DNA of 64,000 nt from Chiua virens (lineage: Eukaryota; Basidiomycota; Agaricomycetes; Boletales; Boletaceae): the NCBI GenBank assembly GCA_019787685.1, contig JAHNUO010000031.1, positions 186,001-250,000 of the forward strand, written 5' to 3'. The notes below the pieces were generated by a model. The model had not been told where the DNA came from. It was given only the letters and a program-made list of their open reading frames with translations, and made no database searches. A program made the position numbers and the translations under genes. This document shows positions 21,581 through 33,955 of the stretch, piece by piece. The first letter of the stretch is position 1. Each line of letters opens with the position of its first letter.

Positions 21581-22606
21581 CTCGGTCCTAAGAAGGTCTC
21601 GCTTTTTGAATGTACGTCGTGTTTATACATACCTTTCATAAGCCTCTTTCACTCAACTTGAAATCCAGAGTAATCTGATGTACCATAACATAGCGGAAGA
21701 ACTTGGTTAATTGATCAACTAAAGGAATCACGTTTGGAGGGGCCAAATTCCGTGCAGGTAGTCGTAGTCCATCCATCTCGCATATTCGGGCGATCTGGCG
21801 ATGTGCATCCTGGGACTCCTGGCCCATCTCTCGGTTTCATTGGCCGGTATCCTCGACGTGTTTCACTGCTGCTAGGTGGTGAACGCGACCTTCGGCGCCG
21901 TCCACACGGAGGGAGAGCTACTTCTATACACGTAGCAGCCCTAGAAGAGGAGCGGTAGAGGCGCTGACATCGGCCGGTGACGAATTTGATTTTTTATGGG
22001 GGTTAAAGCGCTCCACACTGGTTCCTGTGGGAAACGGTCTGGGACGGAACTTGAGCTCGGAGGTAAATTATTGTGCAAGTTATGAGACGACGGCCACACA
22101 ACTCGTGATGCATCCACGCTGCTCAGTATTTCACGTAAGATGGATAACCGTACGCGTGCCGTGACTCGGAGATGACCTCAAGGCTAATTTCGTTTTATAA
22201 TTATCTTGTTGCACTCCGACTCGTCGGGAAGAATCGCCTCAGTGCTTCTCGCTGCAACTTCCAATGTTCCATACACAAGGCGCCAGTTGTTGCTACGCCG
22301 GTTGTCGCTGCCATTCCTCCCCGGGACTCATACAATTTGCAAGTGAATTGCCACAAATCTGAGTCAAAGCGCTCAATCTTTCAGCCCACAGCACAGCCCA
22401 GTTCACTGCCTGCCATTTGACAGTGGGCCAGCGCTGACGCGGACGGCCTAATTTAGCCCGCGATAAATTGGAATGTCGCCATTTCTCTCTCCCGTGTGCG
22501 TATCCTAGTTTAACCTAGCACTGCATGCACACCCTATACATCATGACATCCCAAAGTGCATGCCCTGACCACGAACTCTAACTTCCCTCTCCTTCAAGCC
22601 CCTGCC
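21581..22606. other. Intergenic upstream of DUF6534 copy C
   Basis: No gene recognised. The last roughly 250 bp has weak similarity to the regions upstream of copies A and B (ccgtgtgcgtatcc, gtttaac motifs), consistent with a shared ancestral promoter. Confidence 0.45.
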
Positions 22607-24578
22607 ATGTCTACACAGACTGCATCGGCGATTGCTCTCGCCAGAGGACCTCTCATTGGCACGTTTCTCGCATTAGCGCAAGTGTCACGTTCCTTTGCTC
22701 CGCATCGCATAGTTGGACTTTCTCACACATACGCACTTTGCGTCGTCTTTTGGGTCGTGAACAGTCTATACGGGGTTACTTGTGCGCAGGCGCTCTTTTA
22801 CTTTCGGACGTACGAACGTGATGGGTGGAGACTCAAAATGACGGTATGTTTCGATTCCGTTAGGCCAGGCTAGGCCCATCTGGGGTGACGTTAACGTTGA
22901 CGGTCTGTCATAGGTTGCGTTCTTATTGTGGGTGTCCTTTGTCCTTTGGATCGTCCATGTTCATGGCGTCTCATTGACAGAGTTCTGGACACGGTTCATG
23001 CTGCCATGGCCATCTGGGTGATGGACGATTACTTGATTGTACAATACGGCAATATAAAAGTGTTGCAATCAGGGACTTGGTGCGTTCGTTCTAGTAACTC
23101 GCTCCTCTCGAGATCACATCCAAGTCCTAACTCTCCACGGCTTTCTACATCAGGTCATTCATTGTAAGTGCTTCATCCAGTGTCGAATTCTCTCCAAGAT
23201 TTGGTGACGATACATCGCTTGGTAAAAGTTGACGTACATTCTCGGGGTGAGCTTCTTCCTTTCAGCTGGTATTCACCTGCTAACCTGTGGAAGCTCCTTA
23301 TTGATTTCTATGTCTACTTGTGAGGCTTTGTTGAATGCCTTTGATCTGAGACGTGTCTTACCTTGGTGTTTTTACAGGTACTTTACCTGGCGAGTATGGC
23401 TATGTCAGTCCATCCATTCGTGGCAGATATCATTTCCAATGGGTCTCATGGATTTCCAGTCACACAAAAAGTGTGGATCGTTGTCCTAATGGCATGTCCT
23501 TCTGGTTCTGATTCTATGACCGTCTCCGGGCCTGAATTCTATCTACACAGTGTGCGATTTCGATATCACGGACAGGTCAGTGGCAGAACGACTCCCGATC
23601 CTTCCAACCATCTTGATCCCTGTTTTCCGCAGGCATCAGTATTATCGCTACTGTATTCAGGTACAACTACCTGTCCTCACTTCCATCACCATATCTGAAT
23701 CTCCTATAGCGTCCTAAAACCGACGTGGCAAAGTTATTTTGACACCGCCAAAGAACTCCTTATTATCGGGAACATATTATTTATCATAGGCGACACCTTT
23801 TCAGCCTGCGCGATGGCATATCAACTTACCAGGTTCAAGTCATGGACGGTCACATACCAGCCGACGCGGCGACGCGATCCGCGTCGGATCGATCTCCTCT
23901 TGAACCGCCTGATCATGTTTTCTGTCGCCACTGGCGCCCTGACGGTGTGCGTACCGTTCTCGTGTTCTTTTTCTTGGCTGATTGACGCGCATTGCGTTTT
24001 TACAGGCTTGTGGACGTGATCGCACTCATACTCGTATGTCCCTCCCATTTTTGTGCGATGGAAATGAGAGCGAGCGTCAAACTGATACCTCTTCCCCTGT
24101 TCATTTTATGTTCCCAGACGTTGGCACTCCCGCAGACTCTCGCTTTTCTGAGCGCCATCCTCGTTCAAACACATCGTACATCTTGCTCTCACCATGCACC
24201 TTGTCCTGAATTCTGACGCTCACACACAGTTTATGCCAACTCGCTCCTTGCATCGTGCGTCATCGTCCTCATTTCCGTTTACACATGTCCACCCTCTCTC
24301 AGACTCAACATTCGAAACGCCGCGGCGAGCGCCTATGACGACCCCCCGAGCGCCGCCGTCGAACTTCACGCCACCGTTCCCCTCCAATTCGCGCGTCCTT
24401 TGGACCTATCAACTATCTCGGAAGACGACTATGCACCTGTACGCGTGCGTGACGTGTGTCCTCTTTCGCTCTATGGGCGGTGATCGTGGCTGACTTTCTT
24501 TGTGCACAGGTGAACAAGCCAGTCATTGAGTCGTGGGGGACATCCCAGGTCCAGAGCAGGACATGGCCTCAAATCTAA
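22607..24578 (+). CDS. DUF6534 multi-pass membrane protein, copy C
   Basis: Same family and exon order as copies A and B but more divergent: MSTQTASAIALARGPLIGTF start; VNSLYGVTCAQALFYFRTY; HAAMAIWVMDDYLIVQYGN; YFTWRVW; KVWIVVLM; core with GNILFIIGDTFSACAMAYQL, RRIDLLLNRLIMFSVATGAL; VDVIALI; VYANSLLAS; LNIRNAAASAYDDPPSAAVE tail with SEDDYAPVRVRD; last exon VNKPVIESWGTSQVQSRT ending TAA at 24576-24578. Frames are intact across the introns I could place. About 24579-24956 downstream holds nothing recognisable. Confidence 0.78.
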
Positions 24579-24956
24579 AATATTTAGGGGACATGATATA
24601 ATTGTCATCCAGTGTGATAATACGTAGTGAATATGCAGAGACAATTGAAAAAGTAAAGGAAACAAAAAGAAGGGTGTAGAGATGTCATGCGGCAAGTATC
24701 ATGGGAGCTGTCTAGCTAGGAGTTTGGAATCATCACCTTTTGCAAATGATGACTCGGACAAGGTTTGTCTTTAATATGCCAGTGGAACCCTTCAAGATAG
24801 ATCAAGAGCATTACAAGCTCTTGGAGTGACACTGACCATCGTCACAGTTGACAGCGTCGTTGTCGTCGAACACGTTGGTTATGATCAGCACTTCACTCCC
24901 GCAACGCGTCTCACCGTCAAAAAGCGCCCGCATCATAACATTGTGCCAAGAACAAA

Positions 24957-27900
24957 TCACATACTGACAGATGCGTACCCGAAACTCGTCCCCTCCAGTC
25001 CTCTAGCGATCAGTGTAAATTGCTGCGCAGCCTCCCTCGTCTTCTTTGGCGATCTCGAGCTGTCATTCACGTCAGTATCTCGCGGTCCCGATGTGGTCGA
25101 CGACATACCCAACGACCGCCTTGACAAAGGCCCGTTTGGCCTCTGGCGTCGCCTTGGACGGCACGAATCCCTCCTGACATCATCCCGGTCAGCCCAGCGC
25201 CAGCTTACACACGCGACACCTACATGGAACAAGATCTCGTTCATCCACGCCCGCGTCTCGGACGGGTATTTCGACACAAACGTGGACAAGAGCTCGATCA
25301 AATTCAGAGTCGCCGATCGTGGCGCCACACCTGCGAATCCGGTCAACACCGCTTCCAGGATCGGCCGGCCGTGCCTCTGGATGAGGAGCGTGCTGGCGTC
25401 CCCAAGATTGTCGCTAACCGCCGTGCGCCGGATCAGCGTGTCCTGACGAGGGGGTAGTTCAGTCAATGGCGCCTCCGCCGCGGGATCTGGGACGCACTAG
25501 GAACTGGCATGTGGCAACCAACGAATAGCGTTCTTGCAACGATAGCGAGGTCACCGCACATTGCATCAGTGCATCGAGGGCGCCGGGCGGTAGTTTGTAG
25601 AAAATGGCCACAAAGTGCTTTCCCACCTGTCCTCGCCCGAGTCGTTAATATGCAAAGCCCGATCAAGTGCAAACTCACACTATCCAAGCACCCAAAGAAC
25701 GCCTGTACGATGTCCGGATTCTGCAATTGTATCAGTACCACACTGGGTCATCTTAAGAACATTCTCACCGATTCCATCGCGCCTTGTTGCCCAAGCATCG
25801 ACAACGACGTTTGGAGCAGAACAGGTAACGCACTCGACACGACCGCCATTCCCTCAACATTCGGTGGTGTTCTCAGTGTCGAAGTCGTAAACATCGTGGG
25901 CGGGTCTAGTTGAATGATCAACATGTTCGCCAGCGAGAGCCACACCGCAGTCAGCTGACGTTGAGAGGCCATGCATATCAGCTCCAACAGTGGACCCGCC
26001 GGGAGAGATAACAGGGTAATATCACCGGGCAAGGACGTGATGGACCGCAGGAACTCGCTGAGGGCCTGCACATGACACATCGTCAGCCGCCTCGCCACAT
26101 CCCACAAAGAACGCACATCGGACACGCTTGCATCTGTCGACCATAGTTCGAACGAACTTCTCGTCGCTGCGTATAAATTCTCTCGGAGTTTAACCATCCT
26201 GTAATCGTCACGGGCCCGCCGCAAACGTTCTGCTTCCGCACGCTCTACGGGCGTTTCATCGATGATGAGTAATGTATCTGCCGTGCGGGTAAGCCCTTTT
26301 GCCACTCCCGACAGCGTTTGCAGTTGAATGATGGCGACAGCACGCGCTTCTTCGGGAAGCTAGCAAGGAGAAAAAAATTGGGAGCAACGTCACAACGGAA
26401 CCAACACGAATACATACCCGCGACGAGGACCGTATGGCTTGGTCAATTTTCTCAACGACAGGGCTCACAATCGCGAGCACGGGTGGGATCTCCTCTTCAG
26501 GTGGCAGTGCTTGAATGACACTCGCTATCGACTGCAACACCTTGCTCTTCTCTGTATCCTGAGATATGAGCGATGAAACCCTGAGAAGATAAAGACATCT
26601 CGCATCATGACATCACTCACCGGAATGCCAGTCAACCCAGCGTGCAGTTCTGCAAACGCACCCATATGCGGTGCTAGAGCTGTTCGATTGGCATCACACA
26701 GATCCCGTAAGGCATTCGCAGCAGGGAGACAGAGTGACGGCTCGGGTAAGGCGGCGACGACATACGAGATAACGTTCATGAGAAGAGATGGCGATGACGT
26801 GGGTGTGGTCGTGATAGATTGGGTAGTGAACCATGACGCATACGTACCTTGACACAATTCATGAGTTTCGTGACATTGATAAGGATAGAAACCAGGCTTA
26901 CCGGCGAGGCTAAGGGCTGTACGTCGTATCCTATCCGGGCCCGTGGTTGGTAAGCGCCCTAGTACATCCGGTCCAAACAATCGAGCGATAAATTGGTTGT
27001 CCTCGAGGGGCACTGCCTCTTGGACGGACATGATGCAATGTAAAGTTGCTTCTATGTCCTAAGTAAATAACGAGTGAAATCAAATTGAAAAGGACATTAG
27101 CAGGACATCTCACCTCCCATCCATTGGATTCCAGTCCATTGGCAAGACGTTCTTGAATGTCGTTCAAGTAATAACACAACATATCATTTCGAAGGATATA
27201 GTAGCTGCGAACTGTTAACGTTGTCGCCCACGTCGAAGCCAAGTACATACGCGTTGATTAGAGTGTCGCCCACGTCCCTCCGATACCTAGATTCGATGAG
27301 TGATGACTTGTGAAGACCCGAATACCACGTACACCTGAAACTTGTCCATCTGATCTGTCCGATATTGAATTGATGTCAGCACGGGTCTTGACAACGTCAG
27401 ACTACCGACCTTTCGGCCACACACTCAATATACTTTGAGGCGGCCACGCAACCTTGCTCCTCAAGATCTTCACCAACTCGACATACACCGCATTCACCAA
27501 GGCGAGTCGGTTATTTTCTTCTACATCTCCCGATGGGATACTGCCTCCCTCATCCTCCTCTCCCTCGTACTCCATACTCCATAGCGATTCTTGGAAGAGA
27601 TACCAAAACCCGAGCGTCATCTCGCTCTCCTCCTCGTCCACACCGAAGTAACCAGGCAAACCAGTGTAGCCCAGTAACAGTCGAAGGAAACCTTGTATGA
27701 GTTGCGATCGTGTATGCTGAGAACCTGCTACCGACTGTTGCGATGTGATGTTGATGGCAAAGTACGTATTTGAATGGTCGCCGAGGGTCACGATAAGCTT
27801 GCAAAGAGAGCGGGATAGCTCGGAGGCTTCGCCGGCTGTGATGGAGACCTGAGGCGTGAGTATGGTACGAGTGAGGACGGACGACGCACATGATATACTG

Positions 27901-29065
27901 GACTGAAGTATTCGGGGACCCCATGTGTCAACCCAAACGAGCATTGGGGCAGTGAGCGACAGGACGCCAGCACCACCAGCCAATGAGGACCGGGTCATGA
28001 TTTCCTGTAGTGCATCCGAGGCCGGCAAGAACACCTCAGGGTCAATATCAGCGTCTGGCGTTGGAGGCGTCAGCAACGAGATCAACATCGGAACAAGTGG
28101 CGTGATATCGCTGTCACGAATCGTACCAATCAGTCTACTGACTCGGATGCCACAAGATACTACTCACTTTCCGCGAAGAACATGACATCCACGCTTGTAG
28201 ACATTTGAGCGCTGAGTCCAGTTCACGGACAAGCATCCGATCTCGGGGTTGTTCGATGATCGTAACCACGGCACGTACGACGAGTGGTGCTGCGTCGAGG
28301 AGCGTCTGTTGCATCCGCATTCTGACGCGAATGACCATCTCGAATGTGGAACGAAGAGACGTGCAAGATACTCACTTGCTTGACCCAATCAGATCCGCTG
28401 TCTCCACCTCCTCTGCGACGATGGCCAGAAAATCAAGCAAGATCTCCGTAGACGTTCCCCGACTGGACAAAAACTCGACCGTCGACACGATCCAATCTGG
28501 CCATTCCGACGGCGACCCAGGGGCAATTTTCAACGCCAACGACGTGATCTGAAGGTGCTCGTAAACAATAATGCGCATGCGTCGAAAGGGAATCGCATTA
28601 CCGCAACGAACAGCTTGCGAAGGATGATTTTGCTCTTTCCAGAGGCGATCGAATGGGATGTGAGTTCGAGAGTCAAATCACGTAGGGACGTCGCGTTGTC
28701 GGGCGGGAACGTATCCCTTGTGTGTGTTAATTCGACCAGCAGGACATGCATGCTCGAGAACGCACCAATCCCTGGCGATTTTGACCTGGACGGTGTGTGC
28801 ACCAAAGAACTGGACATTGACGTCCTCGTGGTTCAAAAACGGTATGACCAAGCCCCAGGCCTCGTATCGTTTTTGGACATCGAAGAGCTCTTGTTGAAGA
28901 CGACGTTGGGTGTCTGATGAGCCGGCGCTCGCAGGGGAGTAGGCTTGCTGTATGAGCTAGGAAGAATGGGATGGGATCAGGCAATGACAGTTTGAAGATC
29001 TGTACCTGTGCGGCTTGGACGATATCGGACTGTGTTAGTGTCGGTAGAAAGCTCGGGTTTGCCAT
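24957..29065 (-). CDS. Importin-beta family karyopherin (importin-13/Kap122 or transportin-3 type)
   Basis: Nuclear transport receptor built of HEAT repeats, about 1,000 residues, Ran-dependent. The N-terminus MANPSFLPTLTQSDIVQAAQ is followed over a short intron by LIQQAYSPASAGSSDTQRRL and the importin-beta N-terminal signature VNVQFFGAHTVQVKIARDW. Helical repeats follow across about 16 exons, for example ALPEPSLCLPAANALRDLCD, FLRSITSLPGDITLLSLPAG and APRSATLNLIELLSTFVSKY. The last exons read EAKRAFVKAVVG and REAAQQFTLIARGLEGTSFG, with TGA at 24957-24959. The frame is open in every exon. N-terminal signature and length support the importin-13/transportin-3 branch; which of the two cannot be decided by eye. 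The gene lies 156 bp upstream (5' side) of the wax-synthase-like gene's 3' end. Confidence 0.78.
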
Positions 29066-29221
29066 TGGCAAGATGTAGTAGGACTTGACAAGGGATGTGT
29101 ACGACGTTGAGCGTTATAACCATCACTGGCATGCCACACTGGTCCACAATGACCACAATGTCAAGCTTTCAATGTCAATGACCATTCCACCTATTGTTAT
29201 AGTACAAATTTTTGGCATTGT

Positions 29222-30547
29222 TCACAGTTCTATCCATCGCTGGACGAATGTCACCAAGGGTAGCGACGGTGCGAAATTACCCGGCAAGCTCAGCGTCCCA
29301 AGCCGTCCAGACTTGGCCCACTCGTCCACCACCGGAACCCCCCACAGCGCTAACCACCCGAATGTCCATATCCAGCCCAGAATACCACCCACCGATCTCC
29401 CCATTGACTTCTTCCAGACGCGCTCTAAAACCACCCCGACACCACACATCACCCAGAAACCGATGAGAGAAGCCGAGTTGCCGCCTCGTCCGATAGAACG
29501 TAGTTCAATGTCGTGGAAGATGCCCGAGACGAGGAATGCCCCCATCAGACCTCCAAGTGGGCCAAACAGGTACCCGAATGGCCGCATACCGAGCGTTACG
29601 AGCAGTTCACGCATCATCTGATGCCATCGACGCCCCCACAGCTCACTCAATGACGTCGACAACCATGGAGAATTGAAAAGTGGTGGCCACTGGGACGGAT
29701 GTTGTTGGAATAAGATGACCCATACGATCGCCATGATTTGGTAGGGCCATTGAATGGTAAAGTACGCCAACCAAACTGTAAAAAAGGACACAAGGACAGC
29801 TCGGGCAAGTTCTAACATTGGTGGGAGGGTGCCGTCGAACAGGGAGCCACCGTTGGCTGACCCAAACGTTTCCGGGGAAAGAATGCGGATCATTTGAAGG
29901 CATGCGTCGAAACCAAACGCGTTGATGGTCAATCGAGCTGCCGACAAGAATATGAATGTAACCCGAGAATCGGTTTCAAAGATGGGTTTGGGGAGGATCA
30001 GTCCTCGCGGCCAGTTCCATCCGATGCCACGTGGGTTAACCAGTAAGTCCCAGGCATTCCAAAGTGCAGTGTAGATGCTCTCAGAATCCGAATCATTCCG
30101 TTTCTTCGACGGATCTTGACGGCGAAAACGTTCTTGCGCAGAAGCCCATACCGTAACGCGCATTGCAACTGGCGCACATATGGGTCTGATATGGGTTACG
30201 TCAAGGCAAGCAACCTAAAAAATATGTACCCGAACTCACGATGATCATGGTGTTTGCCTGGGCCTGCTTAACATCACCTCCTGACATGTCAACAAACGCA
30301 CCGCGCCAAGCCAACCAGACGGTGACAGGCAAGAGTGCGAGGCGGTAGAAACGTGTTCCGCTGAGCTGGACGAGTACTGCCATGGCGTATTGACACGCAA
30401 GAGGCGGAAGGATGTATCCGAGGAAAGTAGCCCAAGTGAGGCCAATCTTTCGGGACAAGGCAAACAGGCTTTCGTCGTCGCTAAATTTTGTGGGCTATTA
30501 GGATCCTCATTCACGGACAAACGCGAATAAACCGACCTTGGATTCAT
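29222..30547 (-). CDS. Wax-synthase-like MBOAT membrane acyltransferase, copy 1
   Basis: Multi-pass ER-type acyltransferase of the wax synthase branch of MBOAT; in fungi such enzymes often acetylate or acylate small-molecule alcohols. Start MNPSDDESLFALSRKI uses a 54-bp first intron; TM helices follow (ILPPLACQYAMAVLVQL, LALLPVTVWLAWRGAFVD). After a second intron: NPRGIGWNWPRGL, hydrophobic repeats, and the family's diagnostic SLSELWGRRWHQMMREL followed by FLVSGIFHDIELRSI with the presumed catalytic His. C-terminus VTFVQRWIEL. About 400 residues, no disruption. A close paralogue in the same orientation is at 34589-35859, with the sugar transporter between. Confidence 0.82.
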
Positions 30548-30589
30548 TCTAGCGCCAAGCTGGTGCAGGTGCAGGAGGCAACGTGTGGA

Positions 30590-30668
30590 TGGCCCTGCTG
30601 TGCATGATGGTAGCCTTTGACCAAAAAGGTCGAGTGCTACGCCGCTCCAAGTCCCTCGGTTGATCCGA
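30590..30668. repeat. Short dispersed repeat, inverted partner at 18363-18440
   Basis: Reverse complement of the 18.4-kb repeat; contains tgaccaaaaaggtcgagtgc. It sits between the wax-synthase-like gene's 5' end and the PGM-like pseudogene. Confidence 0.65.
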
Positions 30669-30736
30669 CGGTTACGTTGGACCCGAACAAATCCGAGATT
30701 TCCGAGATCGTCCTAGAATTGGGACGGTTTGATGCA

Positions 30737-31294
30737 ATGCTCGTCGTCTCGTTGTATGATGGAGCTTGCTGCCTGGTCGCCTGGCAAGTCATATCTATTA
30801 TAGATCAGGCACAGAGAATCCCTCGATAATCTTGTAAGCGTCACACTACTACTGCGCTCATAATTGATCATGTCATCTCTATGATCAGAAATCGATTTGG
30901 GCAGGCCACAAGGATGCAGAACTGAATGAACTTGGTGAGTAGCGTCATGAAGATATTTGCGATTGATCAATCCAGCCTCCACCACCGGCAGGCGTGCGAG
31001 TGAGAACGACAGATCTCGCTTTCTTGCGTATTCCTGATCGCGGCAGATGCAGCAAGCCACAGCACCGAGTGACTCGTAGTCTCGATGCGATTATCGTTTC
31101 AGATCTCAAGCGTGCACATGCAACGTCCCATTCACGAATTCTTCGGTGGTGATGTCACGGGGTTGAAGCCCGAGGTACAAGAGCAATTGATACATTTAAG
31201 TAGGAAAAGAGGAGACCCGGACGATGCCAATGGGGAGTGGATACTAAGTAGACTATGGTCTGACCGACTCGGCCAAATATTTACAATAACTTGA
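30737..31294 (+). pseudogene. Internally deleted copy of the PGM-like histidine phosphatase gene
   Basis: Aligns with 52299-52694 and then, after a roughly 0.68-kb internal deletion near 31125, with 53376-53450 of the gene at 52.3 kb. Retained: ATGCTC start; IRHRESLDNL exon (the RHG motif Gly is now Arg); KSIWAGHKDAELNEL exon; the 8-nt micro-exon gcgtgcga at 30992-30999 with its flanking introns; decayed LDAI-SDLKRAHAT exon; and HEFFGGDVTGLKPEVQEQ from the C-terminus. Catalytic core after the first motif is gone. Similarity continues weakly into 31380-31520 against 53740-53870, so flanking DNA was copied too. Confidence 0.85.
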
Positions 31295-32306
31295 ATGGAT
31301 TGCTGAATGGATTGATCTATCATTGACTCGGATAGCTATGAAGCACTACAGTAAAACCACTGCAGGAGATCACTCATGATGTGTTCTGACCTGAAATCTC
31401 TTTAACCTGCGTGTTGACTTCTGTCCACATGCGTGATGCGCGTGGATCTGGATTCACAACCTGTTCGAGCAAGAATCTCGCGAATCCGCGAACTCCAATT
31501 TCCCGATAAATGTGATATATATATATATTGTATTCATCCCCGTGTCAGCGACGTAATTTCCATCGCGTCGACGCACATCCCAGTCAATGGAGCTTTGCCA
31601 AGATACCATGCACGCAGATACAACAGACCCTGGAGTATCTGGGAGCGGGAAGATCTACCCAGTGCTTGCGTTTACTTTGAATGTCTCTAAATCAGGCCAT
31701 CTTTCAAGTTGGACCAAACGAATAAGTTCATCGTCATCATGAGTCAAAGAAACCCGGTTTTGCAAGTTGACGTCGAATATGTAAAGAAACAAGTCCAACG
31801 GTGGTTCAGAGGCTCGAAGTCAATCTGTGGTGCAGTATGCCTGTCGCAAACCCAGCGCTGACGTGTAGATGAGTCGAAGGCAATAAGAACGGTAGACCAG
31901 CGCGTTCCCACGAAAATCTACCCCCAGTCGGACCGTCACGCGTCACGCATGTCACCATGTGCATATTCGGCCCGGTCTAAGTTGCAAAGATTTGTCTTAT
32001 GGCCATGAGGACCGCTTCTTGAACGTGAAGCATTTGCGTTGTTCGCTATCTCAGGCTGTTTTGAGCCGAATATATTTACTATCCCCTACAGAGCTTCCCT
32101 CACGCGACACGCCAGACTGCTTATGCCAGGCTGCCAGCTCACGGGACGTGGCGGCCTTCAGCCAGTCACATCGAGATCTCTGCTTCAAGTTAGAGTCACC
32201 GGCATGAGATATCCCCATTGGCTGAGAATCGTTCTCCTCCCTCCAACCCTCAATAAAACCACAAGGCGCTCCGTGAGCTTCTCAGAGTTTCTTCGCACTT
32301 AACAAT
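31295..32306. other. Intergenic; no gene recognised
   Basis: Contains a short (at)n run near 31519 and, at about 31430-31520, weak similarity to DNA downstream of the PGM-like gene. About 31700-32306 has no feature I can support apart from being upstream of the sugar transporter. Confidence 0.5.
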
Positions 32307-33955
32307 ATGCTTTCAGCAACTCTCAAAATTTATCTGATCGCGTCGCTCACCTCCTTGGCTGGGATGCTATGGGGACTTGATACTGGTGTGTTCCTGGAAT
32401 ATTTGTCTCCGTCTCTCTTGACCATCCTGGTGAAAGGTTCCATAGGGCCGCTCACGCAAATGACACAGTTCAGTCGCTCCATTGGTCATATCTCATCTGG
32501 TCAATTAGGAATCTATGTCGCCTCCATCCTGCTTTCCGCTTCAATTTCCTTTTTGTGCAGTGGTCATGTGGCCGATGTCATCTCTCGCAAGTATGGCATT
32601 CTCACCGGTGGATTGATTGTCGCTATTGGAACCACTATATCTGCCTCCGCAAACAGTTTTCCTGCCTTGATTTGTGCTCGTCTGATTACTGGTATTGGGC
32701 AAGGCCAGTCCATCTCAGTGGTTACGATTTACCTATGCGAGATCGCCCCTCACGACATTCGTGGCACTGTGGCAAACATGCTACAGCTTCTCATCACCAT
32801 AGGCATCGCTGCGGGGTACTTCATCGCCTACGGATCCTCAAAGCTAGATAGTAGCCTCGCGTGGCGTATTCCATTCATCGTCGAAGCCTGCGTAGCTGTA
32901 GTGCTATCCATTGGTATGGCTTTCATGCCATTCTCTCCCCGGTGGTTGGTGCAACGTGGCAAGTTTCAAGAAGCTCGCAATGCGCTGTCGGGACTCCGCC
33001 GGACTGAAAACATCGATGAGGAGTTGCGTGATATCACACGGTCTGTGGAAGAGGGTGGCATGCAGCAAGCAACATTCTCCGAAGTCTTCTCGAAACGGTA
33101 TCGCAGGAGGAGTCTGCTTGGAATATTCCTGCTCGGATTTGAGATGCTGTGTGGTGTACGTTGTCTCATTGATTTCAATTCATCGCATTCACATCACTAC
33201 CATGTCATCTTTATTGGACAGGTTGATGCCGTGCTGTATTATGCCCCAATCCTCTTCACCCAAGCAGGTTTTTCATCAGAGGGCATCATTCCTTGCCTCT
33301 GGCGTCTCGGGCATCGTAAACTTGCTGTTTACTATTCCTGCTCAGTTTTTGATGGATAAGTGGGGGCGGAGGTTCCCATTGGTAGGGGGAGGAAGTGCCA
33401 TTGCTATCTGTTTGTTCGCAATCGGCGGCGTATACGCGGCTCACGGTGGCAAGGCAGACGGAGAGGTCTACCTGGATGGTAAAGCTTCTCAGTGGGCTGT
33501 CATCATTCTAATTTACCTATTCGTTGCCAACTTCGCGTGGTCTTGGGCACTGGTAAGTTCCAAGTATGCTTCTGTTCCAACGCATGCAGCGCGATTAATT
33601 AATTCCTCGCTGAACAAAGGTCATCAAAATATATGGATGCGAGATTATTCCTACACGCCTGCGTGCAAAGGCGTGTGCTTTCCAGCAGGTGAGTCGTTGA
33701 TTCTCTTCGTCGAGCGGACTTGTTCAGGTGTAACACTTCCAGCTTTCCAATTGGGTCGTCAACTTTACGGTGACCTTGACTGCTCCTCTCTTCCTCCGCG
33801 CATCGCCCAGCGGACCATACCTTTTTTTCGGGGCATCGACATCCGTTGTCACTCTAGTATGCTACTTTTTCACGCCTGAGACCAAGTGCAAGAGTCTCGA
33901 GGAGATTGAAGTTCTCTTTGAGGAGAGGGTTGTGAAATCTGCCTCGAGCGCATGA
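32307..33955 (+). CDS. Sugar-porter family MFS transporter with one frameshift
   Basis: Hexose/polyol-type permease of the sugar porter family. TM1 GMLWGLDTGVFLEYLSPS; ADVISRKYGILTGG loop (the GR(K/R) loop equivalent); LITGIGQGQSISVVTIYLCE (the family's PESPR-region partner of TM4); HDIRGTVANMLQLLITIGIA; FMPFSPRWLVQRGKFQEA (PESPRWL equivalent); VDAVLYYAPILFTQAGF after a 67-bp intron; GVSGIVNLLFTIPAQF and DKWGRRFPLVGG; VIKIYGCEIIPTRLRAKA (the PAEIFPTRLRAK motif); PETKCKSLEEIE near the C-terminus; stop at 33955. Between QAGFSS and RASFLASG, near 33283, the frame changes by +1 (or 2 bp are missing); no intron fits there. So the gene as written is broken, unless the sequence is wrong. Confidence 0.75.
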
